This document shows positions 1 to 8,540 of a stretch of 64,000 nucleotides of DNA, piece by piece; position 1 is the stretch's first letter; every line of letters starts with the position of its first letter. The position numbers were made by a program, and so were the translations under genes. Under the pieces are notes generated by a model, which did no database searches, was not told the DNA's origin, and worked only from the letters and a program-made list of their open reading frames with translations. Source of the stretch: Xanthomonas theicola (GTDB lineage Bacteria; Pseudomonadota; Gammaproteobacteria; Xanthomonadales; Xanthomonadaceae); the NCBI RefSeq assembly GCF_014236795.1, contig NZ_CP049017.1, positions 3,636,001 through 3,700,000 of the forward strand. Direction: 5' to 3'.

Positions 1-1089
1 GGCCTCGACCCAGATCCAGGCGATGATCGGCGCCAGGGTGATGATGGCCAGGGAGTTCACCGACTGGAACCAGGCGGTGGGGAGGGTCCAGTCGCCGAAC
101 TGGCGATCGACGATCTCGTCGGCGAGGAAGGTGAAGGAACTGCCTGCCTGCTCGAAGAACATCCAGAACAGCACGTTGAAGGCGAAGATGATCAGCATCG
201 CGATCACCTTGTCGCGCGCCACCTTGCCGTTGCGCACGCCCTCCACCAGCAGCATCGCCGCCAGGATCACGAACATCGTGCTGAGGATCCATTGCAGGAT
301 CTCCGCGCCGGCGGCCAGCGCCAGGTACACCGCCGGGATCGCAAGCAGCATGCCGAGCAGCACATAGACCACGCGCATGCGGCCGGTGCCGTCGTGCAGC
401 GGCGCGCCGATGCCCTTGAGCTGGCTGCGGCCGAACCAGAACCACACCAGGCTGATCAGCATGCCGATGCCCGAGGCGATGAACACCATCTTGTACGACG
501 GCATCGCCTCGGTGCCGAATACCTTCTCGGCCAGTTGCTGGGTCAGCCACGGCGCAATCATCGCGCCCAGGTTGATGCCCATGTAGAAGATGGTGAACCC
601 ACTGTCGCGGCGCGGATCGGCGACGCTGTACAGCTTGCCGACCATGGTCGAGATGTTGGGCTTGAACAGGCCGTTGCCGACCACCACCGTCGCCAGGCCC
701 AGCTCGAAGATCTGCGGGTTGGGTATCGAGATCAGGAACAGGCCCGCGGCCATCACCCCGGCCCCGACCAGGATCGAACGCTGGTAGCCGAGCACCCGGT
801 CGGCGATGTAGCCGCCGAAGATCGCCGCCGCGTAGACCAGCGCCAGATAGGCGCCATAGGTGGCGCTGGCCGAGGCCTGGCCCGAACCCTGGCCGCCATG
901 GAACTGCGCCACGATGTACAGCACCAATGCCCAGCGGATGCCGTAGAACGCGAAGCGCTCCCAGAATTCGGTCATGAACAGCATCCACAATGGCCGTGGA
1001 TGGCCCAGCAAGGTCTTGAATTCGGGCAGTTGCACTGGCGGCTGCGGCGGTGAGACTGGGTGGCGCGACACGACGTCGTCAACGCTCAT
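1..1089 (-). CDS. POT-family proton-dependent oligopeptide transporter, 3' part outside window
   Basis: Major facilitator protein of the POT/PTR2 family, expected to import di- and tripeptides with protons across the inner membrane. The start is ATG at 1089 and the protein begins MSVDDVVSRHPV. The family signature ExxERF is present as EFWERFAFYG near residue 42, followed by GGYIADR in the loop after the next helices and then a FYMGINLGA segment, as in DtpT-type carriers. Successive hydrophobic helices follow to the window edge. The gene is cut off after about 360 residues; the family is usually 450-520 residues, so roughly the last third lies outside. Its promoter should lie in the 1090-1265 gap behind kynA. 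The exact substrate cannot be told from sequence. Confidence 0.9.
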   Translation of the reverse strand, partial: MSVDDVVSRHPVSPPQPPVQLPEFKTLLGHPRPLWMLFMTEFWERFAFYGIRWALVLYIVAQFHGGQGSGQASASATYGAYLALVYAAAIFGGYIADRVLGYQRSILVGAGVMAAGLFLISIPNPQIFELGLATVVVGNGLFKPNISTMVGKLYSVADPRRDSGFTIFYMGINLGAMIAPWLTQQLAEKVFGTEAMPSYKMVFIASGIGMLISLVWFWFGRSQLKGIGAPLHDGTGRMRVVYVLLGMLLAIPAVYLALAAGAEILQWILSTMFVILAAMLLVEGVRNGKVARDKVIAMLIIFAFNVLFWMFFEQAGSSFTFLADEIVDRQFGDWTLPTAWFQSVNSLAIITLAPIIAWIWVEA

Positions 1090-1191
1090 GCGATGTTCCC
1101 TTGCGTAGTCAGTATGGGCTGGGCGACGCGGCGGCGGGGCCGGGCGGCAGGCGAGCATCACAGAGAGGTGACGGTGGCGTCAAATTGGGTC

Positions 1192-1212
1192 GGGACCCGG
1201 GACCCGGGACTC
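1192..1212. repeat. Three tandem 7-bp GGGACCC-type units
   Basis: Two perfect GGGACCC units (1192-1205) are followed by a GGGACTC variant (1206-1212). An inverted counterpart, GGGTCCCGAGTCCC, lies at 1290-1303 inside the 3' end of kynA. The two arms can pair over 14 bp with one mismatch around the kynA stop codon. There is no T-run, so this is not a standard intrinsic terminator. Confidence 0.6.
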
Positions 1213-1265
1213 GTAGGCGTTTCTCGACCTGAGCCGGCCGCTTGAAACCGACACCCAAGCGCGCG

Positions 1266-2162
1266 CTACGACGCCTGCGGCGTGCCATCGGGTCCCGAGT
1301 CCCGTCTTTCCAGCCCCACCGAGGTGCGCACCTCGAACAGCTCCGGGAAGAAGGTCAGCGCCAGCGCCTGCTGCAGGAAGCCCACGCCGCTGGAGCCGCC
1401 GGTGCCGCGCTTGAAGCCGATCACCCGCATCACCGTGCGCATGTGGCGGAAGCGCCACAACTGGAACTGCGTCTCCAGGTCCACCAGGTCCTCGCACAGG
1501 GAGTACTCGCGCCAGTAACTGTCGGTGTTCTCGTAGACGCGCTCGAACACCGGCCGCAGCAGCGGGTCGCTCACGTGCGGCTGGCGCCAGTCGCGCACTC
1601 GGTACTGTTCGGGCACGGCATGGCCGAAGCGCGCCAGGTAGCGCAGGAATTCCTCGTACAGGCTAGGCGCCTGCAGCACCGCCTGCAGCGTCGCCTGGCC
1701 CTGCGGGTCGTGGCCGAACACGCGCAACATCTGCGCGTTCTTGTTGCCGAGCAGGAACTCGATGGTGCGGTACTGCAGCGACTGGAAGCCGGAGGCCGGG
1801 CCGAGCACATCGCGGAAGCCCATGTACTCGGACGGGGTCAGCGTCTCCAGCACCGACCACTGCTCGGTGAGCTGGCGCAGCACCTGCTTGCTGCGCGCCA
1901 GCACCTTGCGGCACTGCCAGACCTCGTCGCGCTGCAGGTGCGCGATCGCCGCGCGCAGCTCGTGCGCCAGCAGCTTCAGCCACAGCTCGGAGGTCTGGTG
2001 CTGGATGATGAACAGCAGCTCGTCGTGGTGCGGCGGGTCGGACAGCGGCTGCTGCGCCGACAGCAGCTGGTCCAGCCGCAGATAGCCGCCGTAGGTCAGG
2101 CGGCCTTCCAGATCGGTATGGATCCCGGCTTCGAGCGGGCGCTGGTTCTGTTCGACGGGCAT
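1266..2162 (-). CDS. kynA: Tryptophan 2,3-dioxygenase
   Basis: Haem-dependent dioxygenase that opens the indole ring of L-tryptophan to N-formylkynurenine, the first step of the kynurenine pathway, in the cytoplasm. The protein (298 residues from the ATG at 2162) has the expected N-terminal [13 protein letters not shown] segment, [15 protein letters not shown] with the distal His region, the [14 protein letters not shown] loop, and a C-terminal [12 protein letters not shown] stretch carrying the likely haem-ligand His. Length fits the bacterial family. An upstream in-frame start would add 39 residues unlike the family, so 2162 is preferred. The extreme C-terminus runs into a GGGACCC-type repeat. 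A kynurenine-formamidase-like cyclase lies far away at 49175; a functional link is only a guess. Confidence 0.93.
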   Translation of the reverse strand: MPVEQNQRPLEAGIHTDLEGRLTYGGYLRLDQLLSAQQPLSDPPHHDELLFIIQHQTSELWLKLLAHELRAAIAHLQRDEVWQCRKVLARSKQVLRQLTEQWSVLETLTPSEYMGFRDVLGPASGFQSLQYRTIEFLLGNKNAQMLRVFGHDPQGQATLQAVLQAPSLYEEFLRYLARFGHAVPEQYRVRDWRQPHVSDPLLRPVFERVYENTDSYWREYSLCEDLVDLETQFQLWRFRHMRTVMRVIGFKRGTGGSSGVGFLQQALALTFFPELFEVRTSVGLERRDSGPDGTPQAS

Positions 2163-2309
2163 GGGGGGTACGGCGGTCCGGGCCGGCAAGGGTACCGCAG
2201 CGATGCCTGTCACATCCCAGTCAACGGCTGGACCCCAAGCTCGGGCAGCATCGGACCGGCGCCTTGCCATCGCGCGCAAGGACGCCGATTCGTCGGCGCG
2301 GCTGTCCGA

Positions 2310-2960
2310 CCACGACCCGGCGGTGGTTGCTGCTCAAGCTCAAGCCGCTGCAGCGCGCCAACCTGGGCGTGGCGGTGAACGTCGCCGAGGCCGCAGTCCA
2401 AGCCGGCGACACGATCCGCTACAGCGTCGAGGTCGGCAACGGCGACCCGGACGCGGCACGTTTCGCCGCGATCGCCTTCGCCGCCCTGGATGCCGCCCTG
2501 GCACCGGCCCTGACCGCCGCCCGGGGCCGTGACTGCACCGCGCCGCAATTGGGTGCGCAGACCCGTGCTCCACCTGCACCACGACGCAGTTCATCGCCGG
2601 CGCGGCGCCGCGCTTCGAGGTCGCAGTGCCGGCCCCGGCCGCGCTGGCTGGGCGCACGCTGACCCTGACCGCCTCGCAGACCGAGGACCCGAACCCCGAC
2701 AACAACGGCGCCAGTGCGGCGATGGCGGTGCAGGCCGCGCCTGCCGGCCGACCTAGCGCTGCGCATCGATGGTCCGGCAATGCTGCCGCCGACCCGCATT
2801 CGGCGCCAGCTACCGCATCGCCCATCCGCGGCCGTTGCGCAGCCGACGACCGCAGCGCAACAATCGCGGCAGCCAACCCAGGCGGCGCATGCGCGGAACA
2901 CGCTGCGCTTTCTTGCTGCGATCCAGCAAGATGCCGTGCTGCGGTGCAGGACGGCTTTTG
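2310..2960 (+). pseudogene. Decayed DUF11/CARDB-like surface protein fragment
   Basis: No intact reading frame, but three plus-strand frames together spell pieces of a repeat-domain surface protein. The pieces are LGVAVNVAEAAVQAGDTIRY near 2365, ALAGRTLTLTASQTEDPNPD near 2645, and DLALRIDGPAML followed by FGASYRIA near 2750-2820. Phrases such as TLTASQTEDPNPDNN are typical of DUF11 or CARDB beta-sandwich repeats in large secreted or outer-membrane proteins. At least three frameshifts separate the pieces and no start codon or signal peptide is visible, so this is an internal fragment. It sits head to tail with the dehydrogenase operon but is clearly unrelated. The family call is by pattern only. 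Confidence 0.55.
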
Positions 2961-3024
2961 CACACGGCTTCCTTAACATGCGCGCTCATACCATTTGAAA
3001 CTTGTTGCCGAGAGTGCCGCCGTC

Positions 3025-4113
3025 ATGCCCATCGCCGCGCAGTTCGAAATCGAATACCTGCAGTACCTGGATGCAAGCGGCCAGCCGGTCCGCGACGCGC
3101 TTCCCGCCGAATCGGCCAACCCGCAGACGCTGCTGGCGCTGTTCAAGCAGATGCTCTACGTACGCACCTTCGACGCCAAGGCGGTGGCCCTGCAGCGCAC
3201 CGGCAAGCTCGGCACCTACGCCTCGTGCCTGGGCCACGAGGCCACTCACATCGGCATCGGCGCGTCGATGCGCAGCGGCGACGTGCTGGCGCCCAGCTAC
3301 CGCGAGTACGGCGCCATGTTCATGCGCGGCGTGCGCCCACGCGAGGTGCTGCTGTACTGGGGCGGCGACGAACGCGGCAGCGACTTCCTGCGCGACTCGG
3401 ACGCGGCCAGGGACTTCCCGATCTGCGTGCCGATCTCCACTCAGTGCCTGCACGCCGCCGGCGCGGCGCTGGCGTTCGAGCTGCGCGGCGAAGCCCATGT
3501 CGCCGTCGCCACCTGCGGCGACGGCGGCAGCTCCAAGACCGACTTCTACGCCGCGCTCAATTCCGCCGGCGCCTACACCCTGCCGCTGATCCTGTGCGTG
3601 ATCAACAACGGCTGGGCAATCTCGGTGCCGCGCGCGGCGCAGACCGGCGCGCAGACCCTGGCGCAGAAGGGCCTGGCCGGCGGCCTGCATTGCCTGCAGG
3701 TGGACGGCAATGACCTGATCGCGGTGCTGGAGGCGATGCGCCAGGCGCGCGCGCGCGCGCTGTCCGGCCAGGGCGGCACGGTCATCGAGTTCCTGACCTA
3801 CCGCCTGTCCGACCACACCACCGCCGACGACGCGCGCCGCTACCGCGACGAGGCCGAGGTCAAGCGCGCCTGGGAGCGCGAGCCGCTGACCCGTCTGCGC
3901 ACCTGGCTGACCACGCAGGGGCTGTGGAGCGAGGCCGAGGAAGCGGGCTGGAAGCAGGAGTGCGCGCGCCTGGTCGACACCGAGGTCGACGCCTACCTGG
4001 CAACGCCGGTGCAGCCGGTGCAGGCGATGTTCGACTACCTGTACGCCGACCCGCCGCAGGACCTGCTGGCGCAGCGCGCCGAGGCCATCGCCCTGGAGCA
4101 GCGCCATGGATGA
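3025..4113 (+). CDS. Branched-chain 2-oxoacid (or pyruvate) dehydrogenase E1 alpha subunit
   Basis: Thiamine-diphosphate-dependent E1 alpha subunit, which pairs with the next gene to decarboxylate a 2-oxoacid and pass the acyl group to E2. The start is ATG at 3025 (MPIAAQFEIEYLQYLD); a TTG at 2995 would add ten residues. Visible landmarks are LYVRTFDAKAVALQRTGKLG, the GHEATHIGIGASM segment, and the ThDP/Mg motif as CGDGGSSKTDFYAALNSAG followed by INNGWAISVP. The 362-residue length fits the family. The long N-terminal lead before LFKQML resembles the Pseudomonas BkdA1 type. Xanthomonad annotations vary between branched-chain and pyruvate substrates, and the sequence does not decide it. First gene of a four-gene operon. 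Confidence 0.9.
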   Translation: MPIAAQFEIEYLQYLDASGQPVRDALPAESANPQTLLALFKQMLYVRTFDAKAVALQRTGKLGTYASCLGHEATHIGIGASMRSGDVLAPSYREYGAMFMRGVRPREVLLYWGGDERGSDFLRDSDAARDFPICVPISTQCLHAAGAALAFELRGEAHVAVATCGDGGSSKTDFYAALNSAGAYTLPLILCVINNGWAISVPRAAQTGAQTLAQKGLAGGLHCLQVDGNDLIAVLEAMRQARARALSGQGGTVIEFLTYRLSDHTTADDARRYRDEAEVKRAWEREPLTRLRTWLTTQGLWSEAEEAGWKQECARLVDTEVDAYLATPVQPVQAMFDYLYADPPQDLLAQRAEAIALEQRHG

Positions 4114-4204
4114 GTTCACCCCCCGCCTTGTCGACACCGACAGCGCTGCCGCGCGTGCGGCCGGCAGCGCCCACAGCGCGGCAGCGTCGCGCGGAGACAG
4201 CCCG

Positions 4205-5191
4205 ATGACCGCCACGCCCATCACCCTCATCGAAGCGGTGACCCAGGCCCTGGCCTGGGAACTGCAGCACGACCCGTCGGTGCTGGTGCTGGGCGAGGAC
4301 GTGGGCGTCAACGGCGGCGTGTTCCGCGCCACCGCCGGCCTGCAGCAGCGCTTCGGCGCGCAGCGCGTGCTGGATACCCCGCTGGACGAGACCACCATCG
4401 CCGGGCTCAGCGTCGGCCTGGCCGCGCAGGGCATGAAGCCGGTGGCCGAGGCCCAGTTCGACGGCTTCGTCTACCCGATGGTCGATCATCTGATCTGCCA
4501 CGCCGCGCGCCTGCGCACCCGCACCCGCGGCCGCCTGCACTGCCCCATGGTGCTGCGCGTGCCGTGGGGCGGCGGCATCCGCGCGCCGGAGCACCACAGC
4601 GAGGCCAACGAGGCGATCTTCACCAACGTGCCCGGCCTGCGCGTGGTGCTGCCGTCCTCGCCGCAGCGCGCCTACGGCCTGCTGCTGGCGGCGATCCGCG
4701 ACCTGGACCCGGTGATCTACATGGAGCCCAAGCGCCTGTATCGCCAGTACAAGGAAGTCGTCGCCGACGACGGCGAGGCGCTGCCGCTGGACGTGTGCTT
4801 CGTGCTGCGCGACGGCAGCGACGTGACCCTGGTCGCCTGGGGCGCGCAGGTCAAGGAAGCGCTGGAAGCGGCCGACAGGCTCGGCGCCGACGACATCAGC
4901 GCCGAGGTCATCGACGTGGCCACGCTGCGCCCGCTGGACTTCGACACCATCGCCGAATCGGTGGCGCGCACCGGTCGCTGCGTGATCGTGCAGGAAGCCC
5001 CGCGCAGCGCCGGCTTCGGCGCCGAGATCGCCGCGCGCCTGGCCGAGCAGTCGATGTACGATCTGGTGGCGCCGGTGCAGCGCGTGACCGGCTACGACAC
5101 GCATATCCCGTTGTTCCGGCTGGAGATGAAATACCTGCCGAGTGTGGACAAGATCGTCGCGGCGGCCAAGCGCGCCGTCGCCGCGGGTTGA
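4205..5191 (+). CDS. 2-oxoacid dehydrogenase E1 beta subunit
   Basis: Beta subunit that completes the ThDP active site of the E1 heterotetramer. The chosen ATG at 4205 (MTATPITLIEAVTQALAWEL) fits the family N-terminus. An in-frame ATG at 4106 overlaps the end of E1 alpha and would add a 33-residue low-complexity leader, so true coupling by overlap is possible. Typical landmarks are VLGEDVGVNGGVFRATAGL, RVLDTPLDETTIAG, and MKPVAEAQFDGFVYP in the N-terminal half. The C-terminal transketolase domain has VTLVAWGAQVKEALEAA and CVIVQEAPRSAGFGAEIAA. At 328 residues it is full length. The next gene starts 2 bp after its stop codon. Confidence 0.92.
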   Translation: MTATPITLIEAVTQALAWELQHDPSVLVLGEDVGVNGGVFRATAGLQQRFGAQRVLDTPLDETTIAGLSVGLAAQGMKPVAEAQFDGFVYPMVDHLICHAARLRTRTRGRLHCPMVLRVPWGGGIRAPEHHSEANEAIFTNVPGLRVVLPSSPQRAYGLLLAAIRDLDPVIYMEPKRLYRQYKEVVADDGEALPLDVCFVLRDGSDVTLVAWGAQVKEALEAADRLGADDISAEVIDVATLRPLDFDTIAESVARTGRCVIVQEAPRSAGFGAEIAARLAEQSMYDLVAPVQRVTGYDTHIPLFRLEMKYLPSVDKIVAAAKRAVAAG

Positions 5192-5192
5192 G

Positions 5193-5543
5193 ATGCGCGC
5201 GCGCCTGCTCAGCGACTACCGCGCCGCCTACCCGCACCCGATCCGCTTCGCCGCCGACGAACGGGTCGTGCTGGGCGTGCGCGACGAGGAATGGCCCGCG
5301 TTCGTCTGGACCACCACCGCGGCCGGCAACGCCGGCTGGGCGCCGCTGGCTTGGCTGCGCGCAACCGGCGACGGCCATGCCGTGGCGCTGCGCGCCTACC
5401 ACGCGCGCGAACTGGATGCCGCGCAGGGCGACACCGTGACCCTGCATCACGAATACGGCGGCTGGTGGTGGGCCGAGCGCGCCGATGGCGCGCAAGGCTG
5501 GCTGCCGGCGCGCGACCTGGACTTGCTGGAAGAGACCCCATGA
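5193..5543 (+). CDS. Small SH3-domain protein embedded in the dehydrogenase operon
   Basis: A 116-residue soluble protein without a signal peptide or membrane segment. Its sequence carries two SH3-like halves: AADERVVLGVRDEEWPAFVW near residues 15-34 and AAQGDTVTLHHEYGGWWWAE near residues 70-90, the second ending GWLPARDL as in eukaryote-like variant SH3 folds. It starts 2 bp after the E1 beta stop and its TGA overlaps the E2 ATG (ATGA), so translation is almost certainly coupled to the complex. The position suggests a structural or assembly role in the 2-oxoacid dehydrogenase complex, but that is inference; no catalytic motif is visible. SH3 genes at this place are, to my knowledge, a xanthomonad habit. 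Confidence 0.8.
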   Translation: MRARLLSDYRAAYPHPIRFAADERVVLGVRDEEWPAFVWTTTAAGNAGWAPLAWLRATGDGHAVALRAYHARELDAAQGDTVTLHHEYGGWWWAERADGAQGWLPARDLDLLEETP

Positions 5544-6988
5544 GCCAAATCAAGAACTTCAATCTGCCCGACCTGGGCGAAGGTCTGCCCGACGCCACCA
5601 TCGTCGAGTGGTTCGTCAAGGAAGGCGACAACATCCGGCTCGACGAGCCGCTGGTGTCGATGGAGACCGCCAAGGCCGTGGTCGAGGTCCCGTCGCCGGT
5701 CTCGGGCAAGGTACTGAAGCTGGCCGGCGCACCGGGCGACATCGTCGTCACCGGCAGCATGCTGGCGCAGTTCGCGCCCGACCCCGACCTGCCGCAGCGC
5801 GCCGAAGGCCAGGACACCGGCCATCACCACGGCGGCGCTGCGCCGGCCAATCCCGGCAAGGGCGCCGGCGCCGAGGCGTCGGGCGACAACGACCGCGTGG
5901 TCGCTTCCGACACCGGCGGCGAACTGCACGATGCCGACGTGGCGCATCGCGAAAGCGAGAGCGAGAGCGCACGCGACGATGCCGGCACTGTGGTCGGTGC
6001 GATGCAGAGCTCCAACGCCGTGCACCGCGAGCGCACGGTCTCGGTCGGCGGGGTCCGCGCGATGCCCGCGGTACGCGCGCTGGCCAGGAAACTGGGCGTG
6101 GACCTGGCACGGGTAAGCGCCAGTGGCGGCGACGGCGCAGTGACCCTGGCCGACGTCAAACAGGCCGCAGCCGACGGCTCGGTTGCTGCAGGAGCGGCTC
6201 AGGGTGGCCTCGGGCCATCGGCGGCGACCCCACGGCCGCCACAGGTCGCGGCTGAAGCCGCTCCTACAACAGCCGCCGCCGCACCGTCGCGCACGCCATT
6301 GTCCACCGCCGGCAAGCCGATGCGCACGCAGCCGCCCGGCGTCGTCGCACACGGCCAGCCCGAGCCGCTCAAGGGCGTGCGCCGCAACATGGCCAGGGTG
6401 ATGGCCGAGGCGCAGCGCCAGGTGGTGCTGACCACGCTCAACGACGATGCCGACCTGCATGCCTGGACGCCCGGCAACGACACCACGGTGCGCCTGGTGC
6501 GCGCGCTCGTCGCCGCCTGCCGGGCGGTGCCGGCGCTGAACGCATGGTTCGACGGCGGCACGCTGACCCGCACCCTGCATGCGCAGGTCGATCTCGGCAT
6601 CGCCGTGGACACCGACGACGGGCTGTTCGTACCGGCGCTGCGCAATGCCGACATGCTCGACCCGCGCGGCATCCGCGAAGGCATCAACCGCCTGCGCCAG
6701 CAGGTGGAAGCGCGCAGCATCGCCGCCTCGGAGCTGAGCGGCCACACCATCTCGCTGTCCAACTTCGGCATGTTCGCCGGCCGCTACGCCACCCCGATCG
6801 TGGTACCGCCGTGCGTGGCCATCGTCGCCGCCGGCCGCGCCCGCCACCAGTTGGTGCCGGTGCTGGGCGGCGTGGAGACGCACAAGCTGCTGCCGCTGTC
6901 GCTGAGCTTCGACCACCGCGCCTGCACCGGCGGCGAGGCGGCGCGCTTCCTGCGCGCGATGCTCGACGACCTGGCCGCGCCCAGCTGA
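5540..6988 (+). CDS. Dihydrolipoamide acyltransferase E2 with long, repeat-invaded linker
   Basis: E2 core of the 2-oxoacid dehydrogenase complex (482 residues). An N-terminal lipoyl domain (residues 1-80) carries the lipoylated Lys in VSMETAKAVVEVPSP. A peripheral subunit-binding domain follows at about residues 173-210 (VRAMPAVRALARKLGVDLAR), and the catalytic domain occupies the C-terminal 230 residues. Two acidic or Ala/Pro-rich linkers separate them. The second linker contains a genomic palindromic repeat (separate entry). The canonical active-site HRxxDG reads HRACTG, so the catalytic-base partner Asp is Thr; the His is kept. This may be a lineage variant, since the rest of the domain looks healthy. 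No E3 (lipoamide dehydrogenase) follows, because broken IS elements lie directly downstream. Confidence 0.9.
   Translation: MSQIKNFNLPDLGEGLPDATIVEWFVKEGDNIRLDEPLVSMETAKAVVEVPSPVSGKVLKLAGAPGDIVVTGSMLAQFAPDPDLPQRAEGQDTGHHHGGAAPANPGKGAGAEASGDNDRVVASDTGGELHDADVAHRESESESARDDAGTVVGAMQSSNAVHRERTVSVGGVRAMPAVRALARKLGVDLARVSASGGDGAVTLADVKQAAADGSVAAGAAQGGLGPSAATPRPPQVAAEAAPTTAAAAPSRTPLSTAGKPMRTQPPGVVAHGQPEPLKGVRRNMARVMAEAQRQVVLTTLNDDADLHAWTPGNDTTVRLVRALVAACRAVPALNAWFDGGTLTRTLHAQVDLGIAVDTDDGLFVPALRNADMLDPRGIREGINRLRQQVEARSIAASELSGHTISLSNFGMFAGRYATPIVVPPCVAIVAAGRARHQLVPVLGGVETHKLLPLSLSFDHRACTGGEAARFLRAMLDDLAAPS
6182..6270. repeat. REP-like inverted repeat inside the E2 coding sequence
   Basis: Left arm GGAGCGGCTC (6191-6200) and right arm GAAGCCGCTCCTACAAC (6254-6270) are inverted copies of the GGAGCGGCTTC core that also occurs between genes at 21876, 24868, 41895 and 44025. 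Here the unit lies in frame within the Ala/Pro-rich E2 linker and is translated as roughly AAGAAQGGLG to AEAAPTTA, without a stop codon. Confidence 0.75.
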
Positions 6989-7072
6989 ACCGCCGCGCCG
7001 CGCGACGGCACCGGCGATTGGCAATCGATATCCATGTAAGGCCAACGCAAAACCTGGAGCATTTCAAGAATA

Positions 7073-7740
7073 AGAGCGGCCAACAAAACTCTGGAAGAAG
7101 CCGCAGGCAATGATGGAGCAAGCAAGCGGCATCCCTGCAAGATGGATATCGATCCCCCGCTCGAAGCGAATGCGTCGCTTGCCCATTGCGGCGAACCAGG
7201 CATGAATGCGCTCGAGCACCCAGCGCTGGCGTCCCAGCCGGTCGTTGTGCGCGATGCCCTTGCGCGCGATGCGCGCGGTGATGCCGCGTTGCTTGGGATG
7301 GCTGCGGCGGCAGTCGATGTCATCGGCCGTGTCGGCATGCCACTTGCCTGGCCAACGCCGTGCACGCCCGGCCTTGCCAGCGATCGGTGGCAAGGCATCG
7401 ACCAGTCCCTCGAACGCCACCGAGTCGTGCCGATGGGCTCCGGTCACACAGAATGCCAAAGGAATGCCATTACGATCGACGATCAGATGCCGCTTGCCGC
7501 GATCGGCCTGTAGGCGCCCCCCAGGGGCGGCCACACTGGTCGCCTCCAAGCTGGCCCGGCTCAGGTCCAGCTGGTCGGCCCGGCGCAGTTCGGCCAACAG
7601 GACCCGATGCGGGCGATGCCAGACGCCGTCAGTCTGCCAATCCCGCCATTGCCGCCATTGCCGCCAGCAGGTCATGCCGCTGCCGTAGCCCAACTCCAGC
7701 GGGAGTGCTTGCCAGGCAATGCCGGTGCGCAGGACTGAAC
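7073..7740 (-). mobile_element. IS5-family insertion sequence, truncated copy
   Basis: The minus strand encodes the middle and C-terminus of an IS5-family DDE transposase: VLRTGIAWQALPLELGYGSG, then GKRHLIVDRNGIPLAFCVTG with the catalytic Asp region, AFEGLVDALPPI, and RWVLERIHAWFAAMGKRRIR with the catalytic Glu region, ending FFQSF. The element end is AGAGCGGCCAACAAAACTC at about 7071. The N-terminal third is missing and the sequence breaks near 7740, where unrelated bases lead into an IS1595-type fragment. A short piece between the SVAAPGGRL and DRGKRHL stretches also looks deleted. A second remnant of the same IS lies at 35806. Not expected to be active. Confidence 0.85.
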
Positions 7741-7791
7741 CGCCCCGACTTTGAACTGGCCCCTTGAAGTTCGTCCAACTTCTGGGGGGCA

Positions 7792-8440
7792 GTGCAATCC
7801 CGGAGCGGTTCAGGGCGTGCACCACAAGAGCGCCTGGCGGCTCAAGCACAAGATCATGCAGGCCATGGTCGAACGCGAGGACAGCCGCCAACTGGCCGGT
7901 TTCGTGCAGATCGACGATGCCTCTGGGCGGTGAACGCAACGGCGGCAAGCGCGGGCGCGGATCGCAGAACAGGCCGCCGTTGGTGATCGCCGTGCAGACC
8001 GACGCGCCTGACCAGCATCCCATGTTTGCGGTGATCGAACCGGTACGCGGCTTGGACGATGCCTCGCTCAGGGACTGGATTGCGCGCCGCTTGGCGCCGG
8101 AGTGCGAACTCTACAGCGATGGCCTGGCGTGTTTCGGCCGGCTCGAAGAGGCCGGGCATACCCACACCACGCTGCAGGCCGGGGGGCCTGCGGCCACCGA
8201 AGCGCCCGGGGCGCGTTGGGTCGACGTGGTGCTGGCCAATCTCAAGCGCGATCCGCGGGGTCTATCACCCGATCCGGCAGGCCCAGTATGCCCGGCGCTA
8301 CCTGGCCGAGGCCGCCGACCGCTTCAACCGACGGTTCCGGCTGCGCGAGTTGCTGCCGCCATTGGCCATCGCCGTGTTGCGCTGCAAGCCCTGCCCGGAG
8401 CCACTTCTGCATGCGGCGAGCAATTTCCATTACTGAAAGT
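7792..8440 (+). mobile_element. IS1595-family transposase fragment, frameshifted
   Basis: Plus-strand pieces in three frames rebuild most of an IS1595-type transposase: GVHHKSAWRLKHKIMQAMVE near 7820, LGGERNGGKRGRGSQNRPPL near 7925, LVIAVQTDAPDQHPMFAVIE near 7980, and YARRYLAEAADRFNRRFRLR near 8288. The protein lacks its zinc-ribbon N-terminus, which is cut where it meets the IS5 fragment, and has at least two frameshifts (about 7920 and 8255). A related but different fragment lies at 44090-44840. Dead element. Confidence 0.8.
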
Positions 8441-8540
8441 CAGGGATAATCAGGAATCAATAAGACAGGTTGACATTTAACATGGCTCAAACGACGTAAT
8501 GGGCCGCCAGCGTCCTGACGGGAACTGCGCCAGCCCCACC

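Noticed and set aside
4106..4204. Extra 33-residue leader on E1 beta
   Set aside because: Unlike family N-termini; kept only as a possible alternative start overlapping E1 alpha.
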